Assembly: GCA_900635465.1 (NCBI GenBank)
Contig: LR134135.1
Span: 682,001-746,000 of the forward strand
Length of the DNA: 64,000 nucleotides
Reading direction: 5' to 3'
From: Lelliottia amnigena
GTDB taxonomy: Bacteria > Pseudomonadota > Gammaproteobacteria > Enterobacterales > Enterobacteriaceae
In this document: positions 35,637 through 45,771 of the stretch, in pieces
Layout: the number at the start of each line of letters is the position of its first letter
Position numbering within the stretch: the stretch's first letter is position 1
Notes under the pieces: generated by a model
What the model saw: only the letters and a program-made list of their open reading frames with translations
Told to the model about the DNA's origin: nothing
Databases searched by the model: none
Translations under genes and position numbers: made by a program

Positions 35637-36587
35637 TTAAAGCGTATCGGCGGGCGGGATGCCAAAATCGGGCATTCCGTTTTCGTTCCAACATACCAAT
35701 TTCAGACGGGTATGACGGTTGGGATCGTACAGCGGATCGCCTTCAATTTCAGTGTAATTTCTCGCGTGATACACCAGCACATCTTCGCCGTCTGGCGTCT
35801 GCGTGAAGCTGTTATGCCCCGGCCCGTACTGGCGATTTTCATAGCTGGTGGTGAATACGGGACGCGGCGCTTTGTGCCAGTTTTGCGGGTTTTTAGGATC
35901 GGCATTCATGTCTATCCACAGCAGCCCCATGCAGTAGTTCTCATCCGTCGCACTGGCGGAATAGCTGATAAACAGTTTGTTGTCGTGCACTAAAACCGCC
36001 GGCCCTTCGTTAACCCAAAATCCACGGCATTCCCAGTCATACTCCGGTTTACTCAGCATCACGGGATCGCCTTTCAGCGTCCAGGGATTTTCCATTTCGC
36101 ATAGATACAGATTGGAATTACCCGAGATATCCGGGGCTTTTTGTGCCCACAGATACCAGCGTTTGCCGTGATGAACAAAGGTGGTGGCGTCGAGCGCAAA
36201 GGTATCAAACGGGGTTTTGATTTGTCCTTTCTCGACCCACTGTGCATTAAGCGGATCGCCGCCTGTACCTTCGAGTGCAAACATCCGGTGCTGGAACATA
36301 CCCAACTTATCCAGCGCTTGCGTGTGCGTCGCAGCAAAATAGATGTACCACTTTCCATCAATGTGATGCAGTTCCGGAGCCCAAATGAGCTCACTCATCG
36401 GGCCGGTGTCCGGTTTGTGCCACACCGCAATTTCTTCTGCGCTGCGCAATCCTTCCAGCGAGTCGGCGCGGCGAAGGGCCAGCCTGTCGTATTCTGGTAC
36501 CGAGGCAATGAAATAATATTGCCCCTCGTGATGCAAAATATACGGGTCGGCACGTTGTTCGATAAAGGGATTTGGCCAGTTACGCAT
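35637..36587 (-). CDS. GH43-family glycoside hydrolase (probable arabinofuranosidase or xylosidase)
   Basis: Five-bladed beta-propeller glycosidase of family 43, 316 aa, with no signal peptide, so it should act in the cytoplasm. The expected catalytic carboxylates are visible: base D14 in RADPYI, D133 in ALDATTF, and acid E194 in WVNEGPAV. Family 43 enzymes mostly remove arabinose or xylose from plant oligosaccharides; the exact sugar cannot be read from the sequence. It starts 9 bases after the transporter gene stop, so the pair should be one operon that imports an oligosaccharide and cleaves it inside the cell. E. coli K-12 has no such pair here. Confidence 0.88.
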   Translation of the reverse strand: MRNWPNPFIEQRADPYILHHEGQYYFIASVPEYDRLALRRADSLEGLRSAEEIAVWHKPDTGPMSELIWAPELHHIDGKWYIYFAATHTQALDKLGMFQHRMFALEGTGGDPLNAQWVEKGQIKTPFDTFALDATTFVHHGKRWYLWAQKAPDISGNSNLYLCEMENPWTLKGDPVMLSKPEYDWECRGFWVNEGPAVLVHDNKLFISYSASATDENYCMGLLWIDMNADPKNPQNWHKAPRPVFTTSYENRQYGPGHNSFTQTPDGEDVLVYHARNYTEIEGDPLYDPNRHTRLKLVCWNENGMPDFGIPPADTL

Positions 36588-36596
36588 GGGGCTTCC

Positions 36597-37994
36597 TTAT
36601 TTTGTCTCAGCCGTTTTCAGTTCCTGATAGTCGCTCAGTTCGCGATAGTTGGTGCGACGCTTCTCAAGGTCTTCCTGAATTTGCTTCATCGTTTCACGGT
36701 CCACTTTCAACAGGCGTACCACACCCGCAGTGAGCAGATAGCCGACGCCCGGAATCACGGTAAAGAGTAATACGATTCCGTTGATTGCCTCGGCGCTTTG
36801 CGCTTTTGCACCGGCGTCATAGCCGTACCAGGAGAGCAGAAAGCCCACCATCGCACCGGCAATCGCCAGCCCCAACTTCAGGAAGAAAATGTTGCCGGAG
36901 AAGCTGATCCCGGTGATGCGTTTGCCGGTTTTCCACTCGCCGTAATCGTCCACATCCGCCATGAGCGACCAGTGCAGCGGGGAAGGGATCTGATGCAGAA
37001 TGTTCAGCAGGAAGTAGAGCGCGACAATCGTCGTCGTGGCTTTGGGATCGAAGAAATAAAACGCGCAGGAGAAAATTGCGAGCGCGATGTTGGTCCAGAA
37101 GAACACTTTCAGTTTACACCAGCGGTCGGTCAGGACTTTCGCCAGCATGCTTCCGAGCATCATCCCGACGACACCCAGGCTGATAAACAGCGTCGCAAAG
37201 TGGGTACTTTGCCCCATAACCCAGGTGACGTAATACATTGTCGCCGCCATGCGGATAAAGCCCGGGCAGACGTTACACAATGTCAGCAGTAAGATGCGCA
37301 CCCACTGATCGTTTTTCCACGCGTCTTTCAGATCGTTTTTCAGTTCGTCGTTGGTTTGAACCGCCGGGCGAATACGCTCCCGCACGGTCGCGAAGCTGAA
37401 CAGGAACATACAGGTGCCGATAAGCGCCAGCACCGTCATCGCCATCTGGTAGCCCTTGGCTTTGTTATCCCCGCCGAAGTACTCCACCATCGGCAGCAAG
37501 GTTAACGACAGCAGCAGGGTGGCAATACCTACCATCACGAAGCGATAGGACTGGCACGCCACGCGCTCTTTAGGATCGTTGGTGATCACGCTGCCTAACG
37601 AGCAGTAAGGAATATTGATGGCGGTATAGGTGAGTGACAGCAGGAAATAAGTGACAAAAGCATAGATAACTTTGCTGTTGTACGTCCACTCTGGCGTCGT
37701 AAACATCAGCACACTGAACAGCGCGTAGGGGAAGGCAATCCATAGCAGCCATGGACGAAATCGGCCATATTTACTGCGGGTACGATCCGCAATCGCGCCC
37801 ATGATCGGGTCAGTAATGGCATCGATGACGCGTACCGACAGCAGTAAAACGCCGACCAGTGCCGGTGCGAGTCCAAAGATATCCGTGTAAAAATAGTTAA
37901 CAAACAACATGATGGCGCCGAAGATGATGTTGCATCCCGCGTCGCCCATCCCATAGCCGATCTTTTCTTTGACTGACAGTTTATTGTTATTCAT
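36597..37994 (-). CDS. GPH-family sugar:cation symporter (YagG/XynP-like)
   Basis: Membrane transporter of 465 aa with about twelve helices, of the glycoside-pentoside-hexuronide:cation symporter family (the MelB, XylP and YagG group). The N-terminal EKIGYGMGDAGCNIIFG and the loop TDPIMGAIADRTRSKYGRFR (about residues 61-80) are the family hallmarks. The neighbouring GH43 enzyme suggests that it carries a xyloside or arabinoside. It is first in the two-gene unit; a set of overlapping inverted repeats lies 35-60 bases upstream. No regulator gene is adjacent. Confidence 0.88.
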   Translation of the reverse strand: MNNNKLSVKEKIGYGMGDAGCNIIFGAIMLFVNYFYTDIFGLAPALVGVLLLSVRVIDAITDPIMGAIADRTRSKYGRFRPWLLWIAFPYALFSVLMFTTPEWTYNSKVIYAFVTYFLLSLTYTAINIPYCSLGSVITNDPKERVACQSYRFVMVGIATLLLSLTLLPMVEYFGGDNKAKGYQMAMTVLALIGTCMFLFSFATVRERIRPAVQTNDELKNDLKDAWKNDQWVRILLLTLCNVCPGFIRMAATMYYVTWVMGQSTHFATLFISLGVVGMMLGSMLAKVLTDRWCKLKVFFWTNIALAIFSCAFYFFDPKATTTIVALYFLLNILHQIPSPLHWSLMADVDDYGEWKTGKRITGISFSGNIFFLKLGLAIAGAMVGFLLSWYGYDAGAKAQSAEAINGIVLLFTVIPGVGYLLTAGVVRLLKVDRETMKQIQEDLEKRRTNYRELSDYQELKTAETK

Positions 37995-38028
37995 CGACAG
38001 CTCTCCGAATTGCAGTATGGAGAGAATT

Positions 38029-38052
38029 ATTTGCTGGCAAATGAATATTTGC
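38029..38052. promoter_or_regulatory. Candidate operator upstream of the sugar transporter operon
   Basis: Three alternating half-sites ATTTGC-TG-GCAAAT-GAAT-ATTTGC (38029-38034, 38037-38042, 38047-38052) make two overlapping inverted repeats. They lie 35-58 bases upstream of the transporter start. This layout is typical of an operator, but no matching regulator is encoded nearby and the binding protein is unknown. Confidence 0.5.
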
Positions 38053-38120
38053 GTAGCAAGATAAAGGCGGTGATATGGATGAAATCGCTGTGGGTGAGAA
38101 TTTGTGAGGGAGGTAACACG

Positions 38121-38146
38121 CTCAGTGCCCGAGGCCGGGCACTGAG
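38121..38146 (-). terminator. Hairpin downstream of aroP
   Basis: CTCAGTGCCCG (38121-38131) pairs perfectly with CGGGCACTGAG (38136-38146) around AGGC, 11 bases past the aroP stop on the minus strand. The T-run is poor, but the stem is strong and separates aroP from the sugar operon. Confidence 0.7.
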
Positions 38147-38156
38147 TCAGACGAGA

Positions 38157-39527
38157 TTAATGGGCTTTAACAGTTTTCGCGTTTTTCTGTTTGAACAGGT
38201 AGCCAATACCCAGAATCACGACCCAAACCGGGATCAGATAAACGGAGATTGCCATACCCGGTGTTATCAGCATGATCACCAGCACCGCCGCCATAAACGC
38301 CAGGCAAACCCAGTTACCGATAGGATAGAACAGGGCTGGGAAGCGCGTTTTCACACCCTGCAATTGCTTAGCACGACGGAACTTGATGTGCGCGAGGCTT
38401 ATCATCGCCCAGTTGATGACAAGCGCAGAGACAACCAGCGCCATCAGCAGACCGAACGCTGATTCCGGGGCCAGATAGTTAATCAGTACGCAAAGGGCGG
38501 TGACCACCGCTGAAACCAGAATGGTGTTCACCGGCACGCCACGCTTGTCCAGATTCAGCAGCGCTTTTGGTGCGTTACCCTGTTGAGCCAGACCAAACAG
38601 CATGCGGCTGTTGCAGTACACGCAGCTGTTATAAACGGACAGCGCTGCAGTCAGCACCACGATGTTCAGGGCGTTTGCCACGAAGGTGTCGCCCAGCTCA
38701 TGGAAGATAAGCACAAACGGGCTGGTATCAGCGGTTACGCGCGTCCATGGCAGTAAAGAGAGCAGAACGGCCAGCGAACCCACATAGAAAATCAGAATAC
38801 GGTAGATAACCTGGTTGGTGGCTTTCGGGATGCTCTGCTCCGGGTTATCGGCTTCTGCGGCGGTGATACCCACCAGCTCAAGGCCACCAAACGAGAACAT
38901 AATGATCGCCATCATCATCACCAGACCGGTCATGCCGTGAGGCAGGAAACCGCCTTGCTCCCACAGGTTGCGCACGGTGGCTTGAGGGCCGCCGTTGCCG
39001 CTGAACAGTAACCAGCCGCCGAAGAGGATCATTGCTACCACGGCGATCACTTTGATAATCGCGAACCAGAACTCCATCTCACCGAACACTTTGACGTTGG
39101 TCAGGTTGATGGCGTTGATCAGCACAAAGAAGACTGCCGCGGAAGCCCAGGTTGGGATTTCCGGATACCAGAACTGAATATATTTCCCGACGGCGGTGAG
39201 TTCTGCCATCGCGACCAAAACGTACAGCACCCAGTAGTTCCAGCCTGACGCGAAGCCGGCAAAGCCACCCCAGTATTTATAGGCAAAGTGGCTGAAGGAG
39301 CCTGCTACCGGCTCTTCAACGACCATTTCGCCTAACTGACGCATGATTAAGAACGCGATAAAACCGGCAATAGCGTAGCCGAGAATAATGCCTGGGCCTG
39401 CTGACTGAATAACGGATGCGCTGCCCAGAAACAGGCCGGTGCCGATAGCGCCACCCAAAGCAATAAGCTGAATATGGCGGTTTTTAAGGCCGCGCTTCAG
39501 CTGATCGCCATGCTGTTGACCTTCCAT
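38157..39527 (-). CDS. aroP: Aromatic amino acid permease AroP
   Basis: Proton-driven APC-superfamily permease for phenylalanine, tyrosine and tryptophan in the inner membrane. It is 456 aa with about twelve helices. The N-terminal LKNRHIQLIALGGAIGTGLF and the GGLELVGITAAEADNPEQ segment are typical of the amino acid transporter family, and similarity to E. coli AroP continues to the C-terminus. It is divergent from pdhR, as in E. coli. TyrR represses aroP in E. coli; I could not find a clear TyrR box by eye. Confidence 0.95.
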   Translation of the reverse strand: MEGQQHGDQLKRGLKNRHIQLIALGGAIGTGLFLGSASVIQSAGPGIILGYAIAGFIAFLIMRQLGEMVVEEPVAGSFSHFAYKYWGGFAGFASGWNYWVLYVLVAMAELTAVGKYIQFWYPEIPTWASAAVFFVLINAINLTNVKVFGEMEFWFAIIKVIAVVAMILFGGWLLFSGNGGPQATVRNLWEQGGFLPHGMTGLVMMMAIIMFSFGGLELVGITAAEADNPEQSIPKATNQVIYRILIFYVGSLAVLLSLLPWTRVTADTSPFVLIFHELGDTFVANALNIVVLTAALSVYNSCVYCNSRMLFGLAQQGNAPKALLNLDKRGVPVNTILVSAVVTALCVLINYLAPESAFGLLMALVVSALVINWAMISLAHIKFRRAKQLQGVKTRFPALFYPIGNWVCLAFMAAVLVIMLITPGMAISVYLIPVWVVILGIGYLFKQKNAKTVKAH

Positions 39528-39992
39528 TATGTGAAACCTCGTGTGTGGTTGTTATGTTCACGCTATGGCGTGTGTAATTATGAAATTCCATTTCATGTAT
39601 TTATTTCGTTACGGTTCAAATGACCTAAAAAACGGAAGGCATCTTCCTTAAGCGTCAGAATAGTGGTAAGCGCTCGCGAATGCACCTGCTTTATAAAGGG
39701 TCGATGACGAGTTGAATAAAAAGAAAGCAATTGTAAGTTGCTGCCGTTAACCCCTTTTATCTGGGTAAAGAATAAAAATGCTTCATTAGGGGGTTAAAAA
39801 TTCATTATTTGTCATGGTGAATCGGTTCAAATGGCGTATTTCGCGTTTCATTAAAGTTAAAACTGCCTCTTTATGGGTAATCAATTCATTTGTGCAAAGT
39901 TACATTTCTGAAACGTTATTTCTGTAAGGTTGTTAAAATGTGCCGGGTTTACTGATTTCAATCAAAACCACGATGGACAGAAGGTGAATACT
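39528..39992. promoter_or_regulatory. aroP-pdhR divergent intergenic region
   Basis: About 465 AT-rich bases holding the divergent promoters. A TGAAACGTTA match at 39909-39918 resembles half to two-thirds of a Cra site (consensus TGAAACGTTTCA) and is only a weak candidate. No ORF or strong hairpin is seen. Confidence 0.4.
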
Positions 39993-40021
39993 TTGTTACT
40001 TTACCGATACGAATATTAAAT
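39993..40021 (+). promoter_or_regulatory. Candidate pdhR promoter
   Basis: TTGTTA (39993-39998) and TTAAAT (40016-40021) with a 17-bp spacer. The PdhR operator begins at the downstream edge of this -10, which fits autorepression. Confidence 0.5.
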
Positions 40022-40034
40022 TGGTAAGACCAAT
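40020..40034 (+). promoter_or_regulatory. PdhR operator
   Basis: ATTGGTAAGACCAAT is a perfect match to the known PdhR box ATTGGTNNNACCAAT. It lies 34 bases upstream of the pdhR start. In E. coli PdhR bound here represses the pdh operon and pyruvate releases it. Confidence 0.9.
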
Positions 40035-40067
40035 TGACTCCGGGCAAAAAGGCGTAAGACAGGGAAT

Positions 40068-40832
40068 ATGGCCTACAGCAAAATTCGCCAACCAAAACTA
40101 TCCGATGTGATTGAGCAGCAGCTGGAGTTTTTGATCCTCGAAGGGACTCTGCGCCCCGGTGAAAAACTCCCGCCTGAACGCGAACTGGCTAAACAGTTCG
40201 ATGTTTCCCGTCCCTCTCTGCGTGAGGCGATTCAACGTCTCGAAGCCAAGGGCTTGCTGCTTCGTCGCCAGGGCGGCGGAACTTTTGTTCAAAACAGCCT
40301 GTGGCAGAGCTTCAGCGATCCGCTGGTAGAGCTTCTGTCTGACCACCCAGAATCCCAGTTTGACCTGCTTGAAACCCGTCACGCGCTTGAAGGTATCGCT
40401 GCTTATTACGCGGCACTGCGCAGCAATGATGAAGACCGTGAACGTATTCGCGAGCTTCATCAGGCCATTGAACGGGCACAAGAGTCAGGCGATCTCGACG
40501 CCGAGTCCGATGCCGTCGTCCAGTACCAAATTGCCGTCACCGAAGCGGCTCACAATGTGGTACTCCTCCATCTGCTACGCTGCATGGAGCCGATGCTGGC
40601 CCAGAATGTTCGACAAAATTTTGAATTGTTGTATGCCCGCCGGGAAATGCTTCCGCTGGTCAGCAACCATCGTACTCGTGTATTCGAGGCGATAATGGCC
40701 GGGGAACCGGAGCATGCGCGTGAAGCGTCGCACCGCCACCTGGCTTTCATTGAGGAAATCTTGCTGGACCGCAGCCGTGAACAATCGCGTCGCGAACGTT
40801 CACTGCGTCGCATACAGCAAAGAAAGGATTAA
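40068..40832 (+). CDS. pdhR: Pyruvate-responsive regulator PdhR
   Basis: GntR-family repressor (FadR subgroup) of the pyruvate dehydrogenase operon and respiratory genes; pyruvate is the inducer. It is 254 aa, the E. coli length. The N-terminal winged helix (about residues 9-77) includes [20 protein letters not shown], followed by the helical FCD effector domain. It is first in pdhR-aceE-aceF, with its own operator 34 bases upstream. A 195-base spacer precedes aceE. Confidence 0.96.
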   Translation: MAYSKIRQPKLSDVIEQQLEFLILEGTLRPGEKLPPERELAKQFDVSRPSLREAIQRLEAKGLLLRRQGGGTFVQNSLWQSFSDPLVELLSDHPESQFDLLETRHALEGIAAYYAALRSNDEDRERIRELHQAIERAQESGDLDAESDAVVQYQIAVTEAAHNVVLLHLLRCMEPMLAQNVRQNFELLYARREMLPLVSNHRTRVFEAIMAGEPEHAREASHRHLAFIEEILLDRSREQSRRERSLRRIQQRKD

Positions 40833-41027
40833 GCGCCTTTTTTAGAGCGCGGCAACTAAACGCAGAACCTGTCTTATTGTGCTTTTGTCGTTCGAAATAG
40901 TTTGAGTTGTATCGCAGCGGTGAGCAAATGCCGCCAACAAAGCGACAGCCTGAAAGATGAAGAACAGAAAGCCCAATGGGACAGGTTCCAGACAAATCAA
41001 CGTATTAGATAGATAAGGAATACCCCC

Positions 41028-43691
41028 ATGTCAGAACGTCTCCAAAATGACGTGGATCCGATCGAAACTCGCGACTGGCTACAAGCGATCGAATCGGTCA
41101 TCCGTGAAGAAGGTGTTGAGCGTGCTCAGTATCTGATTAATGAGTTGCTTTCAGAAGCCCGCAAAGGCGGCGTGAAAGTAGCAGCAGGTGCAGGGGCTAG
41201 CAACTACGTAAACACGATTGCCGTTGAAGACGAACCGGAATACCCGGGCAATCTGGATCTGGAACGCCGTATCCGTTCTGCAATTCGCTGGAACGCGATC
41301 ATGACCGTTCTGCGCGCATCCAAGAAAGACCTGGAACTGGGCGGCCACATGGCTTCCTTCCAGTCTTCTGCGACCGTTTATGAAGTGTGCTTTAACCACT
41401 TCTTCCGCGCACGCACCGAGAAAGACGGCGGCGACCTGGTGTACTTCCAGGGCCACATCTCTCCGGGTGTCTACGCACGTGCGTTCCTGGAAGGTCGTCT
41501 GACTGAAGAGCAGATGAACAACTTCCGTCAGGAAGTTCACGGTAAAGGTCTGTCTTCTTATCCGCACCCGAAACTGATGCCAGAATTCTGGCAGTTCCCG
41601 ACCGTTTCTATGGGGCTGGGTCCAATCGGTGCGATCTACCAGGCTAAATTCCTGAAATATCTGGAACACCGTGGCCTGAAAGACACCTCTCAACAGACCG
41701 TTTACGCCTTCCTGGGCGACGGCGAAATGGATGAGCCAGAATCTAAAGGTGCGATCACTATCGCAACCCGTGAGAAGCTGGACAACCTGTGCTTCATCAT
41801 CAACTGTAACCTGCAGCGTCTGGATGGTCCGGTAACCGGCAACGGCAAGATCATCAACGAACTGGAAGGCATCTTCGCGGGTGCTGGCTGGAACGTGGTT
41901 AAAGTGATGTGGGGCGGTCGTTGGGATGAGCTGCTGCGTAAAGACACCAGCGGTAAACTGATGCAGCTGATGCAGGAAACTGTTGACGGCGATTATCAGA
42001 CCTTCAAATCCAAAAACGGTGCCTACGTTCGTGAGCACTTCTTCGGTAAATATCCTGAAACCGCAGCGCTGGTTGCCGACTGGTCTGACGATCAGATCTG
42101 GGCACTGAACCGTGGTGGTCACGATCCGAAGAAAGTCTACGCAGCACTGAAAAACGCACAAGACACCAAAGGCAAAGCAACTGTTATCCTGGCGCATACC
42201 GTTAAAGGTTATGGCATGGGTGACACCGCCGAAGGTAAAAACATCGCGCACCAGGTGAAGAAAATGAACATGGACGGCGTTCGTTACGTCCGCGATCGTT
42301 TCAACGTGCCAGTGACCGATGAGCAGGTAGAAAACCTGTCTTACATCACCTTCCCGGAAGGCTCTGAAGAACACACCTATCTGCACGCACAGCGTCAGAA
42401 ACTGAACGGCTACCTGCCGTCCCGTCAGGTGAACTTCACTGAGACTCTGGAACTGCCTGCTCTGGAAGATTTCTCCCAGCTGCTGGAAGAGCAGAACAAA
42501 GAGATCTCTACCACTATCGCTTTCGTTCGTGCCCTGAACGTGATGCTGAAAAACAAGTCGATCAAAGATCGTCTGGTTCCAATCATCGCTGATGAAGCGC
42601 GTACTTTCGGTATGGAAGGTCTGTTCCGTCAGATTGGTATTTACAGCCCGAACGGCCAGCAGTACACCCCTCAGGACCGTGAGCAGGTTGCATACTACAA
42701 AGAAGACGAGAAAGGTCAGATTCTGCAGGAAGGTATCAACGAGCTGGGCGCAGGCGCATCCTGGCTGGCTGCTGCAACATCTTACAGCACCAACAACCTG
42801 CCGATGATTCCGTTCTACATCTACTATTCTATGTTCGGTTTCCAGCGTATCGGTGACCTGTGCTGGCAGGCTGGCGACCAACAGGCTCGCGGCTTCCTGG
42901 TCGGTGGTACTTCCGGTCGTACGACACTGAACGGCGAAGGTCTGCAGCACGAAGATGGCCATAGCCACATTCAGTCTCTGACTATCCCGAACTGTATCTC
43001 TTATGACCCGTCTTACGCGTACGAAGTGGCAGTCATCATGCATGACGGTCTGGTTCGTATGTACGGTGAAGCGCAAGAGAACGTTTACTACTACATCACC
43101 ACGCTGAACGAAAACTACCACATGCCGGCGATGCCGGAAGGTGCTGAGGAAGGTATCCGTAAAGGTATCTACAAACTCGAAACCGTTGCGGGTAGCAAAG
43201 GTAAAGTTCAGCTGTTGGGCTCCGGTTCTATCCTGCGTCACGTTCGTGAAGCAGCGCAGATCCTGGCGAACGACTACGGTGTCGGTTCCGACGTGTACAG
43301 CGTGACCTCCTTCACTGAACTGGCGCGTGATGGCCAGGATTGTGAGCGCTGGAACATGCTGCACCCACTGGAAACTCCGCGCGTTCCGTACATTGCTCAG
43401 GTGATGAACGACGCGCCGGCAGTGGCATCTACTGACTATATGAAACTGTTCGCCGAGCAGGTTCGTACTTATGTACCGGCTGATGATTACCGCGTACTGG
43501 GTACCGATGGCTTCGGTCGCTCCGACAGCCGTGAAAACCTGCGTCACCACTTCGAAGTTGATGCTTCTTATGTGGTGGTTGCAGCGCTGGGCGAACTGGC
43601 TAAACGTGGCGAAATCGATAAGAAAGTGGTTGCGGAAGCAATTACCAAATTCAACATCGATGCAGATAAAGTTAACCCGCGTCTGGCGTAA
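41028..43691 (+). CDS. aceE: Pyruvate dehydrogenase E1 component AceE
   Basis: Thiamine diphosphate-dependent decarboxylase of the pyruvate dehydrogenase complex, which links glycolysis to the TCA cycle. It is 887 aa, the E. coli homodimeric type. The ThDP motif starts with GDG at residues 230-232 ([12 protein letters not shown]) and ends in NCNLQ. Codon use is strongly biased, as expected for a highly expressed gene, and this leaves very long open frames on the opposite strand that are not genes. aceF follows after 14 bases. Confidence 0.98.
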   Translation: MSERLQNDVDPIETRDWLQAIESVIREEGVERAQYLINELLSEARKGGVKVAAGAGASNYVNTIAVEDEPEYPGNLDLERRIRSAIRWNAIMTVLRASKKDLELGGHMASFQSSATVYEVCFNHFFRARTEKDGGDLVYFQGHISPGVYARAFLEGRLTEEQMNNFRQEVHGKGLSSYPHPKLMPEFWQFPTVSMGLGPIGAIYQAKFLKYLEHRGLKDTSQQTVYAFLGDGEMDEPESKGAITIATREKLDNLCFIINCNLQRLDGPVTGNGKIINELEGIFAGAGWNVVKVMWGGRWDELLRKDTSGKLMQLMQETVDGDYQTFKSKNGAYVREHFFGKYPETAALVADWSDDQIWALNRGGHDPKKVYAALKNAQDTKGKATVILAHTVKGYGMGDTAEGKNIAHQVKKMNMDGVRYVRDRFNVPVTDEQVENLSYITFPEGSEEHTYLHAQRQKLNGYLPSRQVNFTETLELPALEDFSQLLEEQNKEISTTIAFVRALNVMLKNKSIKDRLVPIIADEARTFGMEGLFRQIGIYSPNGQQYTPQDREQVAYYKEDEKGQILQEGINELGAGASWLAAATSYSTNNLPMIPFYIYYSMFGFQRIGDLCWQAGDQQARGFLVGGTSGRTTLNGEGLQHEDGHSHIQSLTIPNCISYDPSYAYEVAVIMHDGLVRMYGEAQENVYYYITTLNENYHMPAMPEGAEEGIRKGIYKLETVAGSKGKVQLLGSGSILRHVREAAQILANDYGVGSDVYSVTSFTELARDGQDCERWNMLHPLETPRVPYIAQVMNDAPAVASTDYMKLFAEQVRTYVPADDYRVLGTDGFGRSDSRENLRHHFEVDASYVVVAALGELAKRGEIDKKVVAEAITKFNIDADKVNPRLA

Positions 43692-43705
43692 GAGGTAAAA
43701 GAATA

Positions 43706-45595
43706 ATGGCTATCGAAATCAATGTACCGGACATCGGGGCTGATGAAGTTGAGATCACCGAGATCCTGGTCAAAGTAGGCGACAAAGTTGAAGCTGAACA
43801 GTCGCTGATCACCGTAGAAGGCGACAAAGCCTCTATGGAAGTCCCGTCTCCACAGGCTGGCATCGTTAAAGAGATCAAAGTCTCCGTTGGCGATAAAACC
43901 GAGACGGGCAAACTGATCATGATTTTCGATTCCGCCGACGGTGCAGCAGCAGCTGCACCTGCGCAGGAAGAGAAGAAAGAAGCGGCAGCTCCAGCTGCGG
44001 CACCAGCAGCCGCGGCTGCAAAAGAGGTTAACGTACCGGATATCGGCGGCGACGAAGTTGAAGTCACTGAGATCATGGTTAAAGTCGGCGACACCGTTGC
44101 GGCTGAACAGTCCCTGATTACTGTAGAAGGCGACAAAGCCTCTATGGAAGTTCCGGCTCCGTTCGCAGGCGTGGTCAAAGAGATCAAAATCAATACCGGC
44201 GACAAAGTGTCTACCGGTTCTCTGATTATGGTCTTCGAAGTCGCGGGTAGCGCACCTGCTGCGGCTCCGGCTAAAGCAGAAGCGGCGCCAGCTGCGGCTG
44301 CACCAGCGGCTTCTGGCGCGAAAGACGTTAACGTTCCGGATATCGGCGGTGACGAAGTTGAAGTGACTGAAGTGATGGTGAAAGTGGGCGACAAAGTTGC
44401 CGCTGAACAGTCACTGATCACCGTAGAAGGCGACAAAGCCTCAATGGAAGTCCCGGCTCCGTTCGCAGGTACCGTGAAAGAAATTAAAATCAGCGCTGGC
44501 GACAAAGTGTCTACCGGTTCTCTGATTATGGTCTTCGAAGTGGAAGGCGCTGCGCCTGCGGCGGCTCCGGCTGCTGCGCCAGCACCTGCTGCTGCACCGG
44601 CTCAGGCTGCTAAACCTGCTGCGGCCCCTGCTGCAAAAGCAGAAGGCAAATCTGAGTTCGCTGAAAACGACGCTTACGTTCACGCCACTCCACTGATTCG
44701 CCGTCTGGCGCGCGAGTTCGGCGTCAACCTGGCGAAAGTGAAAGGCACCGGCCGTAAAGGTCGTATCCTGCGCGAAGACGTTCAGACTTACGTGAAAGAC
44801 GCGGTGAAACGTGCTGAAGCTGCACCTGCTGCTGCATCCGGCGGCGGTCTGCCAGGCATGCTGCCATGGCCGAAGATCGACTACAGCAAGTTTGGCGAAA
44901 TCGAAGAAGTTGAGCTGGGCCGTATCCAGAAAATCTCTGGCGCGAACCTGAGCCGTAACTGGGTAATGATCCCGCACGTTACGCACTTCGACAAAACCGA
45001 TATCACCGATCTGGAAGCGTTCCGTAAACAGCAGAACGCAGAAGCTGAGAAGCGCCGTCTGGATGTGAAATTCACGCCAGTGGTCTTCATCATGAAAGCG
45101 GTTGCTGCGGCGCTTGAGCAGATGCCACGTTTCAACAGCTCTCTGTCTGAAGACGCGCAGCGTCTGACGCTGAAAAAATACATCAACATCGGTGTTGCGG
45201 TTGATACGCCAAATGGTCTGGTTGTTCCAGTCTTCAAAGACGTGAACAAGAAGAGCATTACTGAGCTGTCCCGTGAACTGACCGTGATTTCCAAGAAAGC
45301 GCGTGATGGTAAGCTGACTGCCGGCGAAATGCAGGGCGGTTGCTTCACTATCTCCAGCATCGGCGGCCTGGGTACAACCCACTTCGCACCGATCGTTAAC
45401 GCGCCGGAAGTGGCAATCCTCGGGGTTTCCAAATCCGCGATGGAACCTGTGTGGAATGGTAAAGAGTTCGTGCCGCGTCTGATGATGCCAATCTCTCTTT
45501 CCTTCGACCACCGCGTGATCGATGGGGCTGATGGTGCGCGCTTTATCACCATCATCAACAACACCCTGAGCGACATTCGCCGCCTGGTGATGTAA
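43706..45595 (+). CDS. aceF: Dihydrolipoamide acetyltransferase E2 component AceF
   Basis: Core of the pyruvate dehydrogenase complex. It is 629 aa (630 in E. coli). Three lipoyl domains each carry [10 protein letters not shown], with the lipoylated lysines at K41, K144 and K244. They are joined by Ala/Pro-rich flexible linkers. A subunit-binding domain ([20 protein letters not shown]) follows, then the catalytic domain with H602 in [15 protein letters not shown] terminator follows directly, and lpd has its own promoter beyond it. Confidence 0.98.
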   Translation: MAIEINVPDIGADEVEITEILVKVGDKVEAEQSLITVEGDKASMEVPSPQAGIVKEIKVSVGDKTETGKLIMIFDSADGAAAAAPAQEEKKEAAAPAAAPAAAAAKEVNVPDIGGDEVEVTEIMVKVGDTVAAEQSLITVEGDKASMEVPAPFAGVVKEIKINTGDKVSTGSLIMVFEVAGSAPAAAPAKAEAAPAAAAPAASGAKDVNVPDIGGDEVEVTEVMVKVGDKVAAEQSLITVEGDKASMEVPAPFAGTVKEIKISAGDKVSTGSLIMVFEVEGAAPAAAPAAAPAPAAAPAQAAKPAAAPAAKAEGKSEFAENDAYVHATPLIRRLAREFGVNLAKVKGTGRKGRILREDVQTYVKDAVKRAEAAPAAASGGGLPGMLPWPKIDYSKFGEIEEVELGRIQKISGANLSRNWVMIPHVTHFDKTDITDLEAFRKQQNAEAEKRRLDVKFTPVVFIMKAVAAALEQMPRFNSSLSEDAQRLTLKKYINIGVAVDTPNGLVVPVFKDVNKKSITELSRELTVISKKARDGKLTAGEMQGGCFTISSIGGLGTTHFAPIVNAPEVAILGVSKSAMEPVWNGKEFVPRLMMPISLSFDHRVIDGADGARFITIINNTLSDIRRLVM

Positions 45596-45600
45596 TCGAA

Positions 45601-45625
45601 AAGCCGGCCAATCGGCCGGCTTTTT
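45601..45625 (+). terminator. Terminator after aceF
   Basis: AGCCGGCC (45602-45609) pairs with GGCCGGCT (45614-45621) around AATC and is followed by a T-run. It separates aceF from the lpd promoter. Confidence 0.9.
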
Positions 45626-45690
45626 GTCTTCTAATCTCATGAAGGTTGTGAGGTTACTGGCGAAAGCGATATTTCGTGAGCCGTTTGTTG

Positions 45691-45719
45691 TTTCAAAATT
45701 GTTAACAATTTTGTAAACT
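45691..45719 (+). promoter_or_regulatory. lpd promoter region with a perfect 20-bp palindrome
   Basis: CAAAATTGTTAACAATTTTG (45694-45713) is a perfect palindrome. It spans the spacer of a candidate promoter, TTTCAA (45691-45696) and TAAACT (45714-45719), 17 bases apart. E. coli lpd has a very similar sequence here. The AT-rich core with GTTA half-sites would suit ArcA, but that is inference. Confidence 0.5.
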
Positions 45720-45771
45720 GCGGGCGGATAGAACGACCCGGTGGACGACGGGTATAAATTAAGAGGTCATG

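Noticed and set aside
35637..38052. Genomic island with mobile origin around the GH43/symporter pair
   Set aside because: No integrase, transposase, tRNA end, direct repeats or clear base-composition change was seen; simple gain or loss is all that can be said.
39528..39620. TyrR boxes upstream of aroP
   Set aside because: Expected from E. coli, but no clear TGTAAA-N6-TTTACA match was found; only weak resemblances.
41151..43550. 799-codon open frame on the minus strand opposite aceE
   Set aside because: It is a shadow of aceE, whose strong codon bias removes antisense stops. The product has no recognisable domain, and there is no promoter or Shine-Dalgarno.
44441..45640. 399-codon open frame opposite aceF
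   Set aside because: Antisense shadow of a highly expressed gene with biased codons; it runs across the aceF terminator.
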